Source of the DNA: Actinopolyspora erythraea
GTDB taxonomy: Bacteria; Actinomycetota; Actinomycetes; Mycobacteriales; Pseudonocardiaceae
Assembly (NCBI RefSeq): GCF_002263515.1
Contig: NZ_CP022752.1
Location: 248,001 to 312,000, forward strand
Direction of reading: 5' to 3'
DNA: 64,000 nt
This document shows, in pieces, positions 54,664 to 63,758 of this stretch; position 1 is the stretch's first letter; every line of letters starts with the position of its first letter. The position numbers were made by a program, and so were the translations under genes. The notes under the pieces were generated by a model, which worked only from the letters and a program-made list of their open reading frames with translations, searched no databases and was not told the origin of the DNA.

Positions 54664-56418
54664 TCAGCGCTGCGCCACCAGGAAGCCCGCCCCGCGCAAC
54701 CGGTGCGCGTCGGCCTCGCCGTCGAGCACCGTCCGCCCGCGCGCGGAGATCCTGATGCCGTCCAGGTAGACCCCCCTGCCCACGTAGCGCTCGTCGGGGG
54801 TGAAGCGCCACCGCACCAGTGCCTCCCCGGCACGGCCCTCCGGAACGGTGCCGCGCACCCGCCACCAGGCGCGGTGACCGGAACCGGCCAGCCCGGTCGA
54901 GGGACGCCGAGGTGAACCTGGGCCCCTGGCGTGCATCCGCGCCGCGTGCCAGGACTTCCCGCCGTCGTGGCTGTACTCCAGACGCAGCCGGTCCACGCCG
55001 TCCGGATCCCGCTGGGTGTCCACGAAGGCCTCGAACGAGACCCGGAGCGGGGAGTCCGCCCGGACCGGCTCGGTGGTCAGCGTGGTTTCCCCGTGGGCCG
55101 TGCCGCCACCGGTGAACCAGGCGGTCGGGCCGTGGCGCGGTTCCACGGCCATGGAGCGGGCCAGGCCCTGCGCCAGCGCCACCCGCGCCGGGTTGTTGGA
55201 CCCCCACTCCCGCGAGGGGTGCACGCGGTTCGTCAACAGGATCGCCATCGAACGCGATCTCGGGTCGAGCACCATCGAGGTCCCCGTGTAGCCGGTGTGC
55301 CCCGCGCCGCGCGGGCTCGTGAGCCCCGCCATGTACCAGCGCTGCTCCAGCTCGAAACCGAGCCCGTGCGAGTGCTCGGGGAACTCGGTGTTGTAGTTGG
55401 TCAGCATCAGCTCCACGCTGTGCTCGCGGAGGACGCGTTCACCGCCGTACGCCCCGCCGTTGAGGATCGCCTGCCCCAGCACGGCCAGGTCCCGAGCCGT
55501 GGAGAAGAGCCCCGCGTGACCGGCTATTCCCCCCAGCGACCAGGCGTTCTCGTCGTGCACCCGACCGCGCACCATCCCGCGTGACGGATCGCTCTGGAAC
55601 TCCGTGGCCGCTGTCCGGTGCAGCTTCGAGCGCGGTGGCCGGTAGCCCGTGTCCGCCATCCCCAGCGGTTCGGTTATCCCGCGTGCCACCACCCGGTCCA
55701 ACCGCTGGCCGGTGACCCGTTCGAGGAGTTCGCCGAGCACGATCATGTTCGGATCCGAGTAGTTGTACGCGCTGCCCGGTTCGGTGACCGGTTCGAGGTC
55801 CATCACGTGCGGGACGCGCTGCTCGGCCGGCAGGTCCCACAGCTTCACCACCGCCGGCAACCCGGAGGTGTGCGTCAGCAGCTGGCGCACCGTGATCCCG
55901 GACTTGCCGTGGTCGCCGAACTCGGGCAGGTACTCCGCCACCGGCACGTCCAGCCCGAGGCGATCCCGCTCGACCTGCTGCAGCACCGCGACGGAGGTGA
56001 ACAGCTTGGTCATCGACGCGAGGTCGAAGATCGTGTCCGGGTTGGCCCGCTCCCTGCGCTCCGGGGGGAGCTGCGTACCCGTCCCGTCGGCGTAGCGCAG
56101 TTCGTAGCCCGCCGCCTCGTGGCTGACCACCAGACCGTCGTGGGCCAGCAGGCTCACCGCGCCCGCGTACATCGGGTGCTCGCGCTCCGGGGTGGCTTCG
56201 GTCCACTCCGCGATCCGTGCGGTGGCCTCCCGGACTGGGGACGGCGCGAGCCCGGCCTCGCGGGGCGTGGCCTCCCGCAGTCGCGTGTCCGCGGGGGAGA
56301 ACCCCTCGTGCGGCAGGTCGAAGCGGCCGCCGCCCCTGATCTCGGGTGCGGGGGCGGACGCGCAGGTCGTCACGGTCAGCATCGACAGCAGGGCCGTCAC
56401 CAGCATCGGATTGCGCAT
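54664..56418 (-). CDS. Secreted serine hydrolase of the beta-lactamase/AmiE (YbbE) type
   Basis: 584 residues from an ATG at 56418 with a GAGG-type ribosome site. A Sec-type signal (MLVTALLSMLTVTTCASA) has a cysteine, but the lipobox is poor. The catalytic SxxK is SMTK (in FDLASMTKLFTSV), the YxN equivalent is YSD in YNYSDPN and the third motif is GHTGYTG. In B. subtilis the related amidase (AmiE, ybbE) removes peptides from MurNAc before NamZ and NagZ act. Here it is the same neighbour, so that role is likely. An extra 150-residue C-terminal beta-rich domain follows, which the short amidases lack. Confidence 0.82.
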   Translation of the reverse strand: MRNPMLVTALLSMLTVTTCASAPAPEIRGGGRFDLPHEGFSPADTRLREATPREAGLAPSPVREATARIAEWTEATPEREHPMYAGAVSLLAHDGLVVSHEAAGYELRYADGTGTQLPPERRERANPDTIFDLASMTKLFTSVAVLQQVERDRLGLDVPVAEYLPEFGDHGKSGITVRQLLTHTSGLPAVVKLWDLPAEQRVPHVMDLEPVTEPGSAYNYSDPNMIVLGELLERVTGQRLDRVVARGITEPLGMADTGYRPPRSKLHRTAATEFQSDPSRGMVRGRVHDENAWSLGGIAGHAGLFSTARDLAVLGQAILNGGAYGGERVLREHSVELMLTNYNTEFPEHSHGLGFELEQRWYMAGLTSPRGAGHTGYTGTSMVLDPRSRSMAILLTNRVHPSREWGSNNPARVALAQGLARSMAVEPRHGPTAWFTGGGTAHGETTLTTEPVRADSPLRVSFEAFVDTQRDPDGVDRLRLEYSHDGGKSWHAARMHARGPGSPRRPSTGLAGSGHRAWWRVRGTVPEGRAGEALVRWRFTPDERYVGRGVYLDGIRISARGRTVLDGEADAHRLRGAGFLVAQR

Positions 56419-56498
56419 CCTCACCTCACGGCTTCGGGATCCTCGGTTCGGTCTCCACGGGTGTTCGCCCGGGGCCGCTCCGGCTTCGGCGTGTCCGG

Positions 56499-57794
56499 TC
56501 AGCGGTACAGCAGGTAGGGACGGCGCCTGCGGCGGAAGCCGGCCAGCTCCTCCGCCCAGGCCCCGACGATCTCGGCGGTGTCGGCCCCGGCGTCGACCAT
56601 CTCGCGCAGCCGGGCGGAACCGGTGAGCTTGTCGATCCAGTTGTCCGGCCGCCACCCGAACACGTCCGGGTAGAGCCGCTTCGCCTGCACGAGCATCGTC
56701 ACCGCCGTGCTGATCGCGTCGAACTCCGCCGTTCCGGTGCGGTGGACCCGAACCCCACCGCAGGTGGTGTCGCGGTGCTTGGAGAACGTCGGTACGAAGT
56801 AGGTCTCCTGGAAGTAGGCACCGGCCGGTCCGACGGAGTTGAGCCGCTCCGCCCAGCGCCAGTCGACCCCGGGCGCGCCGACGATCTCGAACGGTCTGGT
56901 GGTGCCCCGCCCCTCCGAGAACGCGGTTCCCTCGAACATGCCGGTCCCGGGATAGACCCGTGCCGTGTCCGGGGTGGGCATGTTCGGGCTCGGCGGTGTC
57001 CAGGGCAGTCCGGTTCCGTCGAACGTGTGCCCGCGCGACCAGCCGGAGGTCTCCACCACGTCCAGTCCGGGCAGCCGTTCGCCCTCCTGGTCGGGCAGGA
57101 ACTCGCCGTCGAACATGCGCGCCAGTTCGCCCACGGTCATGCCGTGCTGCTGCGCGATCGGCAGCTCACCCACGCCGGAGGCGAACGCCGGGTCCAGCAC
57201 CGGCCCGGCGGCGGATCCACCCAGCGGGTTCGGCCGGTCCAGCACGGTGAACGGCACCCCGGCGCGCACCGCCGCGCGCATCGCGGTGTACATCGTCCAG
57301 ATGTAGGTGTAGAAGCGGGTCCCGACGTCGGCGATGTCGAACACCAGCCGTTCGATCGAGGCCTGCCGCAGCATCCCGGCCAGTTCCGCCACGTCGGCCC
57401 CGTAGGTGTCGTACACGGCGATGCCGGTGCGCGGATCGGTGTGGTCGCCTTCCGAACCTCCGGCCTGGGCGGTGCCCCGGAAGCCGTGTTCCGGTCCGAA
57501 GACCGCCACCACTCGGACCCCTTCGGCGGCGTGCATGTCGTCGACGACGTGCGGCAGTCCCGCAGCCGGGCGGGTGAGCACGGAGGTGGGGTTGGCGATC
57601 ACGCCCACCCGAACCCCCCGCAAGCGGTGCCACCCCTCGGCGGCGAGCTCGTCCGCCCCCGTCCGCACGGGATGGTCCTCGCCGCGCCGTTCGGAGTCCC
57701 GCTCGGTACCGGCGGCCGAGGCTCCGGTGAGCCCGAGCATCGGAGCGGTCACGGCAGCGGAGAACAGGAATCTCCTGCGGTCCAGCTCGTTCAT
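56499..57794 (-). CDS. namZ: Exo-beta-N-acetylmuramidase, NamZ (DUF1343/GH171)
   Basis: 431 residues from an ATG at 57794, 10 bases after the nagZ stop, with GAGGTGG upstream. A Tat signal is present (MNELDRRRFLFSAAVTAPMLG). DUF1343 hallmarks are VGVIANPTSVL, VVAVFGPEHGFRG, VFDIADVGTRFYTYIWTM, VLDRPNPLGG and SEGRGTTRPFEIVGAP. In Bacillus and Tannerella this family releases MurNAc from the non-reducing end of wall glycans. Export by Tat puts the activity outside the membrane, as expected for wall-fragment salvage. An 80-base gap precedes the AmiE-like gene, same strand. Confidence 0.9.
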   Translation of the reverse strand: MNELDRRRFLFSAAVTAPMLGLTGASAAGTERDSERRGEDHPVRTGADELAAEGWHRLRGVRVGVIANPTSVLTRPAAGLPHVVDDMHAAEGVRVVAVFGPEHGFRGTAQAGGSEGDHTDPRTGIAVYDTYGADVAELAGMLRQASIERLVFDIADVGTRFYTYIWTMYTAMRAAVRAGVPFTVLDRPNPLGGSAAGPVLDPAFASGVGELPIAQQHGMTVGELARMFDGEFLPDQEGERLPGLDVVETSGWSRGHTFDGTGLPWTPPSPNMPTPDTARVYPGTGMFEGTAFSEGRGTTRPFEIVGAPGVDWRWAERLNSVGPAGAYFQETYFVPTFSKHRDTTCGGVRVHRTGTAEFDAISTAVTMLVQAKRLYPDVFGWRPDNWIDKLTGSARLREMVDAGADTAEIVGAWAEELAGFRRRRRPYLLYR

Positions 57795-57804
57795 CGTGAC
57801 CACC

Positions 57805-59643
57805 TCACCAGGTGATTCCGTGGCCGAACCGGTAGCGCTCGCGGTCGGGCCGGTCCGGTTCGGGCACCGGGACCGGCAGCCTGCCGGTGGGCGAGACCCG
57901 CCCGAACAGCACGCGCGCCAGCGACTCCATCGAGACCTTCCGGTAGGAGTAGGTGGCCAGCCAGACCTGGATGTCGTCGACGCAGGCGGCGTCGTAGGGG
58001 TCGCGCACCGCCACGGCGACCACGGGCTTCCCCGAGCCGCCCAGCGCCCACAGCAGTTCGCGCTGCGCGTTCCCGGAATCCCGCCAGGCCCCGTTGGTCA
58101 GCACGATCGTCACGTCGTGGCGCCCCGCGCGCTCGGTCGCGTCGATGACCACCTCGCTGTCCGGGGAGTCACCGGTGTGCAGTGTTTCCGTTCGCAGCCG
58201 AAGCGGTTCGAGCTCGGCGGCCAGCGCCGCGGTGGTCGTTTCGCCCCAGCCGGTGACGAACACGCTCCCGACCGCGGCTCCCAGCGGCAGCGTTCCGGCG
58301 TCGTCGCGCAGTACCGTGACGGTGTCGTCGGTGATCCGCAGCGCCTGCCGCCGGTGGTGGGGCGTGCCGATCCGCCTCTCCACCGCCTCGGGGTCCACCA
58401 GCGGGTTCGACACGCTCCCGCGCCGGTCCTTCATGCTCAGGATCCGCAGCACACTGCGGTCCACGTCTCGTTCGGACAGTCTCCCGGAGCGCACGGCCCC
58501 GATCACCGACTCGATCGCCGAGGGCAGGTTCTCCGGCATCAGCAGCTGGTCGGCGCCCGCCGCCAGGGCCAGCACGGGGATCTCCTCGGTGGGGTGCAGC
58601 TTGTGCACTCCTTCCATCCGCAGCGAGTCGGTGACCACCACGCCCTCGAAACCGAGCTCCTGCCGGAGCAGCCCGGTGAGGATCCGGGGGGAGAGCGTGG
58701 CGGGTTCCCCCGAGGGGTCCAGTCCGGGGAACTTCAGGTGCCCCGTCATCACGGCGTCGACGCCCTCGTCGATGGCGGCGCGGAACGGTGGCGCGTCCAG
58801 GCGCCGCCACTGTCGTTCGTCGTGGTCGATCACGGGAAGGTCGGTGTGGCTGTCCACACTGGTGTCGCCGTGGCCGGGGAAGTGCTTGGCGGTGGCCGAG
58901 ATCGTGTTCCGCGCGGCGGCGCTCCACTGGTAGCCGCTCACCTGGGCGCGGGTCAGCTCCGCGGCCAACCCCGGATCGGAGGCGAAGGAGCGCACCCCGA
59001 TGACCGGGTTCTCCGGGTTGACGTTGACGTCGCCGACCGGTGCGAAGTCCTGGGTGAAGCCCATGGCACGCAGCTCCCGGCCGGTGATGCGTGCCGCCCG
59101 ATTCGCCAGCCGCGGGTCCCGCGCCGCGCCCAGCGCCATGTTGCCCGGCAGTACCGTGGCGGGCTCGCCTATCCGGGTGACGGCGCCCTGCTCCTGGTCG
59201 GTGGCGATGGTGAGTGGGATGCCCGCTCCGGAACCGCTCGCGGCGCGTTGCAGCCCGTTCGAGAGCTCCGCGATCTGGCCGGGGGCGTGCAGGCTGTCGG
59301 TCCAGGAGAAGTGGATGACACCGCCGAGCAGGTACCGCCGCACTACCTCGGCGGGGCTGGCCACCCCGTACTCCGCGCGGTTGGTGGGGTGTTCCGCGTC
59401 CGCGTCGGCCCCGTAGACCACCGTGACGAAGAGCTGCCCGACCTTCTGCCGCAGCGACATGTTCCGGAGCGTGCGCAGCGCCCACTCGGTCGTCCGGGGC
59501 GGCGGCACGGGATCGGCGCGCGCTGAGTGAACCCTTCCCCGGTCGCCGCGCTCGCCGGCGCCGTCCGCGGCCGCCAGCGTCCCCAGCGTGGCCGTTCCCA
59601 GCGCGATCGTACCGAGGCGGCGCCTGCCGAATGTCGCTGCCAC
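57805..59643 (-). CDS. nagZ: Beta-N-acetylhexosaminidase NagZ (GH3), Tat-exported
   Basis: 612 residues from a GTG at 59643 with GGGAG 8 bases upstream. A Tat signal is present (FGRRRLGTIALGTATLG). GH3 signatures are TIATDQEQGAVTRI, KHFPGHGDTSVDSHTDLP (the NagZ His/Asp dyad) and the nucleophile Asp in VVTDSLRMEG. It removes non-reducing GlcNAc from wall fragments. Bacterial NagZ may be single-domain; this one has the second C-terminal alpha/beta domain found in the B. subtilis enzyme. It is the first gene of the leftward cluster, with 716 bases of non-coding DNA upstream. Confidence 0.93.
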   Translation of the reverse strand: MAATFGRRRLGTIALGTATLGTLAAADGAGERGDRGRVHSARADPVPPPRTTEWALRTLRNMSLRQKVGQLFVTVVYGADADAEHPTNRAEYGVASPAEVVRRYLLGGVIHFSWTDSLHAPGQIAELSNGLQRAASGSGAGIPLTIATDQEQGAVTRIGEPATVLPGNMALGAARDPRLANRAARITGRELRAMGFTQDFAPVGDVNVNPENPVIGVRSFASDPGLAAELTRAQVSGYQWSAAARNTISATAKHFPGHGDTSVDSHTDLPVIDHDERQWRRLDAPPFRAAIDEGVDAVMTGHLKFPGLDPSGEPATLSPRILTGLLRQELGFEGVVVTDSLRMEGVHKLHPTEEIPVLALAAGADQLLMPENLPSAIESVIGAVRSGRLSERDVDRSVLRILSMKDRRGSVSNPLVDPEAVERRIGTPHHRRQALRITDDTVTVLRDDAGTLPLGAAVGSVFVTGWGETTTAALAAELEPLRLRTETLHTGDSPDSEVVIDATERAGRHDVTIVLTNGAWRDSGNAQRELLWALGGSGKPVVAVAVRDPYDAACVDDIQVWLATYSYRKVSMESLARVLFGRVSPTGRLPVPVPEPDRPDRERYRFGHGITW

Positions 59644-60359
59644 TAGGGGGGCTCCCGTTCTTCGGAAACTCGATTCGCCGGTGGCGGCCGTCGGTGGTTC
59701 TGCGGCGACGGGGAGAACCGTGGGTGTCCCACCGGATGCGGGTCGGCTTCGTAAGCTACCCACGCTGTGTGACGACGTCAACGCTACGCGCCGCGTCGCG
59801 GCCCTTCGCGCCGGTGCTCCCAGGGCCGGGGCTCGGCCCGGCAGGTGGGGCGTCGTCGATCGGCGGCGGGAGCTCGTCGTTCGCAGGGGGCGACGGTCGT
59901 TCCCGAGCGGTACCGCACCGGGGTGTTCCGGGACGCGTCCGGACCCGGTGCCGAGGCAGGAGTTCACACGTGCTCGCCCCCGCACATGATGGTGGCGCCC
60001 GCCAGTTCAGCTGACGAGCGCCACTCCCGGCGCGAACCTGCGGGTTACCAAGCGTGTGTTCGCTGTCGTATCCTGCGGGCTCGGCGTCCGGCGTCCCGGT
60101 ACGCAACCCTGAGAACGACTGTGCCTTTATTCAGCGGCTGCGCGTGGGTTCCCGCCATCGCGCCCCGGAGCCCTGTCGAGGGGACGCTGCTTCTCCTCCG
60201 CAACGTCCCTGGCCAACCAGGGGTCCGTACTTCCTTTGTAGACCGCACCGCGAGTTGCCGCAAGCCCCGGTACGAGATCATCTGTTCGGTGTTGCCCCGT
60301 CGGCCGGAGCCGGTGGCGCCCGCGTCCGGTGGAGCGACCGCCGGGGACCCGGCGGAGTG
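59644..60359. other. 716-bp intergenic region between the HAD gene and nagZ
   Basis: It lies between the stop of the leftward HAD gene and the start of leftward nagZ, so it must contain the nagZ promoter. None of the open frames here resembles a protein, and I see no strong hairpin or repeat. Confidence 0.4.
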
Positions 60360-61184
60360 TCACCGGCCGCCGCGCCGTCGCCACCACAGTCCGTAGGCCA
60401 CCCCGGCGGCGGTGGCCCCCAGCCCCAGGGCGGCCGTGGTGACGGCGGTCGCCGAGGGAGTGGGGAAGCGGGCTCGCAGTGACACCGGGTGTTCGAACAC
60501 CAGGGCGGGCCAGCCGCGTTGCACCGCCTCCTTGCGCAGGCCGCGGTCCGGGTTGACCACGGTCGGATGCCCCACCAGCTCCAGCAGCGGCAGATCGGTG
60601 ATCGAGTCCGAGTAGGCGTGGCACTCCGACAGGCGGTACCCCTCGCGTTCCGCGATCTCGGCCGCCGCGCGTGCCTTCTCCGTGCCGGTGCAGTAGAACT
60701 CCAGTTCCCCGGTGTAGCGCCCGTCCTCGATCCGCATCCGGCTGCTCGCCCAGCTCGTGACACCGAGCAGCTTGGCTATGGGGGCCACGACCTCCTCGCC
60801 GGAGGCGGAGAGCACCACCACATCGTCGTTCTCGGCCCGGTGCTCGGTGATGAGCTGGGTGGCTTCCCGGTAGACCAGCGGGTCGACGATGTCGTGCAGC
60901 GTCTCCTCGACGATCGCGTCGACCTGTTCGACGTCCCACCCCTCGCACAGCGAGGTCAGATGCCGCCGCATTCGTTCCATCTGGTCGCTGTCGGCGCCGG
61001 CGAGCATGAACATGAACTGTGCGTAGGTGCTTTTCAGCACGGCCCGGCGGTTGATGAGCCCTTCCCGGAAGAACGGCTTGCTGAACGCGAGCGTGCTCGA
61101 CCTCGCGATGATGGTTCTGTCCAGGTCGAAGAACGCCGCACCGCGCCGCTCGTGGTTCTCGGGAGGATGCTCGGACTGGGTCAC
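60360..61184 (-). CDS. HAD-IB family phosphatase, SerB-like (Rv3661/SCO3558-like)
   Basis: 274 residues. HAD motif I is AFFDLDRTIIARSS, motif II is VVVLSASGEEVVAP and motif III/IV is AYSDSITDLPLLELVG, with a helical cap between I and II (residues 45-120). A hydrophobic C-terminal helix (TAVTTAALGLGATAAGVAYGL) followed by WWRRRGGR suggests a membrane tail. It is of the phosphoserine-phosphatase-like HAD-IB group; the substrate is unknown, and streptomycete homologues are linked to morphological differentiation. It is divergent from the Ssd/CpaE-like gene, as in mycobacteria. Confidence 0.88.
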   Translation of the reverse strand: MTQSEHPPENHERRGAAFFDLDRTIIARSSTLAFSKPFFREGLINRRAVLKSTYAQFMFMLAGADSDQMERMRRHLTSLCEGWDVEQVDAIVEETLHDIVDPLVYREATQLITEHRAENDDVVVLSASGEEVVAPIAKLLGVTSWASSRMRIEDGRYTGELEFYCTGTEKARAAAEIAEREGYRLSECHAYSDSITDLPLLELVGHPTVVNPDRGLRKEAVQRGWPALVFEHPVSLRARFPTPSATAVTTAALGLGATAAGVAYGLWWRRRGGR

Positions 61185-61420
61185 GCCGCCAGCATAAGCG
61201 CAGTACCGCCCGTGGGCGTGCCAACCGGACGCCTGCCCTGGTTCCGCGCGGCCGGGGTACTCCGTCGCGGCCCGGGCCGCCGTGTTCCGGGCCCGTGTCG
61301 CGTGCTGCGGCCCACCTACGTCAATGCACTCGTTCGAGTGAAAAATTGCTCGCTTTCAAACACGTTGTGTGCAAATGCAGTTGCACGTGAACGGTTCGGT
61401 TGGTGCGAATGCGGGTTTCC

Positions 61421-61577
61421 GGGGGACCATGTTCCCCCTAATGGACGCAACGCGTCAGCTCGAGGATGAGCGATACAGTGGAGACCGTCCGGTGCACCGG
61501 ACAGTTCAGCCCGACCCCCCGGGGCTGAACCACTGGCGGCCCTCGTCCCTCCCCCCTGGCGAGGGCCGCCCTTTATT
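61421..61577 (+). ncRNA. Candidate structured RNA: six consecutive hairpins ending in a terminator
   Basis: Six hairpins follow one another: 61421-61438 (GGGGGA/TCCCCC), 61444-61456 (GACGC/GCGTC), 61458-61471 (GCTC/GAGC), 61487-61502 (GTCCGGTGCACCGGAC), 61504-61530 (GTTCAGCCC/GGGCTGAAC) and 61535-61570 (GGCGGCCCTCG/CGAGGGCCGCC, 11 bp). The last is followed by CTTTATT, a terminator-like end for the plus strand. No protein-like frame covers it. The gap between Rv3661-like and Rv3660c-like genes carries the abundant RNA MTS2823 in M. tuberculosis (Ms1 in M. smegmatis, which binds core RNA polymerase). Family membership and strand are inferred from position only. Confidence 0.55.
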
Positions 61578-61761
61578 CGGTCCCCTCGTTTCGTCCACGA
61601 GCCCTCCGACGGTCCACAGCCTGTCGTTCGAGCCCTGGAAGCCCGCTCGCGCCCGGCTACACGGTGGAGGGGTGAGGAGGCGAGCGTGGCGGTTTCACGT
61701 CACGTCTCGCAGGCAGAGCTCGTCCCTCGGGACGGAACGTCCTGACCGGAGGTGTACCGGG

Positions 61762-62871
61762 ATGCCGGGAGAACCGCTGATCGTCACCGAGGACCCCGAC
61801 CTCGCCGAGGAGCTGGCCGGGATAGCAGCGGCCGCGGGGTGCGAGACGCGTCGGGTCGCCGAGGCGGACGCGGTGGGACGTGCCTGGCACGAGGCGCCGT
61901 TGGTGCTGCTGGACGTGCGGGCGTTGCGGCACTGCCTGGCCGCCGGGCTCCCGCCTCGCCCCGGACTGGTGCTGGTGACCGCGGAGGCGGAGCCGGAGTT
62001 CTGGCGCACGGCCTTTCACGGTGGAGCGCAGTACGCGATGGAACTGGCCTCCGAGGAACAACGGCTGGTGGGGCTGCTCACCGAACTGACCGAGGAGACC
62101 GCTTCCGGTGAGGGGAGGCTGCTCGCGGTGCTCGGCGGCCGCGGCGGCGCGGGAGCATCGGTGCTGGCCGCCGTCACGGCTGTGCTCGCCGCCCGCACGG
62201 GCAGAAGCTGCACCCTGCTCGACTGCGACGCGCTGGGTGGTGGGCTGGACCTGGTGCTGGGGGAGGAGCACGCCTCGGGGCTGCGGTGGCCGGAGCTCTC
62301 GGTTGGCAGCGGCAGGTTCACGGTGGCCGCGTTGCGCGAGGCCCTCCCCTCACGACGGCTCGGTTCCGGCGAGATAGCCACGTTGAGCTGTGCTCGGGAG
62401 AAGGCCCAGCACGGTATGACGTCCGAGTCGGTCCGGGCTGTCCTCGACGCGGCCCGGCGGGCGGGGCAGACCGTGGTGTGCGATCTGCCCCGGACTCGGG
62501 ACGAGACCACGCTGGCGGTGCTGCGCAGGGCCGACCTCACGGTGATGGTGGTTCCGGCCGAGATACGCGCCTGTGCGGCAGCGACCGGTGTGCTGAACAA
62601 CCTGGGCGACGCCGTGCCCGGACCCGTGCGGGCCGTCGTTCGGGGACCGGCGCCGGGTGGGCTGCGCGTGGCCGACGTGCAACGGGCCGTGGGGCTGGAG
62701 GTGCTCACCACGATGCGAACCGATCGGGGATTGCCCGCCCTCGTCGACCGGTTCGGACTCTGCGGGGTTCGGCTCGGTGGGCACCGACCACCGGTGCGCG
62801 CCGCTCGGAAACTGCTCCGGGCCCTCGACGGGATCGCCGAGAAGTCCGTCCGAACAGGGGACTCCCGGTAG
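61762..62871 (+). CDS. Septum-site-determining/CpaE-like ATPase-fold protein (Ssd, Rv3660c-like)
   Basis: 369 residues from the ATG at 61762 with GGAGG at 61748-61752. An N-terminal receiver-like domain (PLIVTEDPDLAEELAGIAAA) is followed by a MinD/ParA-type domain whose P-loop reads LGGRGGAGASVLAA, lacking both lysines of the deviant Walker A, as in TadZ-like pseudo-ATPases. TLLDCDALGGGLDLVLG and VVCDLPRTRDETTLAVL are the switch regions. Homologues affect septation or localise Tad pili. The Tad genes that usually follow are not seen directly downstream. It is divergent from the HAD gene across the RNA candidate. Confidence 0.85.
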   Translation: MPGEPLIVTEDPDLAEELAGIAAAAGCETRRVAEADAVGRAWHEAPLVLLDVRALRHCLAAGLPPRPGLVLVTAEAEPEFWRTAFHGGAQYAMELASEEQRLVGLLTELTEETASGEGRLLAVLGGRGGAGASVLAAVTAVLAARTGRSCTLLDCDALGGGLDLVLGEEHASGLRWPELSVGSGRFTVAALREALPSRRLGSGEIATLSCAREKAQHGMTSESVRAVLDAARRAGQTVVCDLPRTRDETTLAVLRRADLTVMVVPAEIRACAAATGVLNNLGDAVPGPVRAVVRGPAPGGLRVADVQRAVGLEVLTTMRTDRGLPALVDRFGLCGVRLGGHRPPVRAARKLLRALDGIAEKSVRTGDSR

Positions 62872-63758
62872 CGGCAAGGAACTCGCGCCGCTCGGGTGCC
62901 GCCGGCGATGTGGGTCGCCTCCCTGTAACATCCGGATCTGCGGAGAGGAGGCACGTACCACGTGCCCCGCTGTATGGTTCCGCCGCGAGGTGTCCGGCCC
63001 GTGTTCCGGAATCGCTCGGGTCGTTCCCGAAGCGGTGTTGCCCCCGGTGGTAGTACTGTCCGTGTTCGACGACCGGTGAAGCGGGCGGCTCGATCGAACG
63101 AGTTCCGAAACGGTCGTGACGACGGCCGTTCCACGTCGCGTGCTCGGCTTTCGTCGGACCCGACCCGTTCGGGAGGAAGAAAGATCACGATGTCGTCCGG
63201 TCAAAATCGTGCCTCTTTTTGATTGCGATTCGGGATACCCGCCCGGTTGGCGGTCCACTCCCGTTCGAGTCGCTGCAGCCCGGCGTCGGAATTCGACGTG
63301 TGTGCTTTAGGCTTCGTCGCGCCGAGTCGAGGTGATGCCGTTTTCGGTTCCCGGCGCCCGGTGCGTGATCACCGTGGACACATGCCTCCCCGTCAGGAGC
63401 GTAGTGGTGTTCCCACCTGTGTTCGCGGGCAGTGTCGTCCCGGTGTCCCCCAGGAGTCTTTCGTGGTCACGGATACTCGTCCGACACGCTAACCTCGTCG
63501 TGTCGGGTTCGCACGCCGGAAGGAGCGAGTGGGTTTTCGAGCGGGCGCGAAGCGAGCTGTCGATCTTCGACGAAGATTATTTTCCGTTGATGTCGAATTT
63601 GATCCGGCAAACTTCGGGGTAATACGGGTAAACTCGCTCCAGAGTTCTTGCGCGAAGCCCGTGAATGCGACCAGGGGTGTCGTGTTCCGTGTTCGCACAC
63701 CCGTGGATCCCTTCCGGGGCCACGACTATTTCGGACAGTTGTCGGGAGGAGGTTCGCG
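62872..63758. other. 0.89-kb intergenic region, no confident gene
   Basis: Composition is AT-richer than in the flanking genes. A short inverted repeat (CACGAT/ATCGTG, 63187-63212) is followed by CCTCTTTTT and could be a weak plus-strand terminator. Open frames such as 63116-63310 and 63529-63951 lack protein-like character. Promoter elements for the gene at 63759 should be at the right end. Confidence 0.4.
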
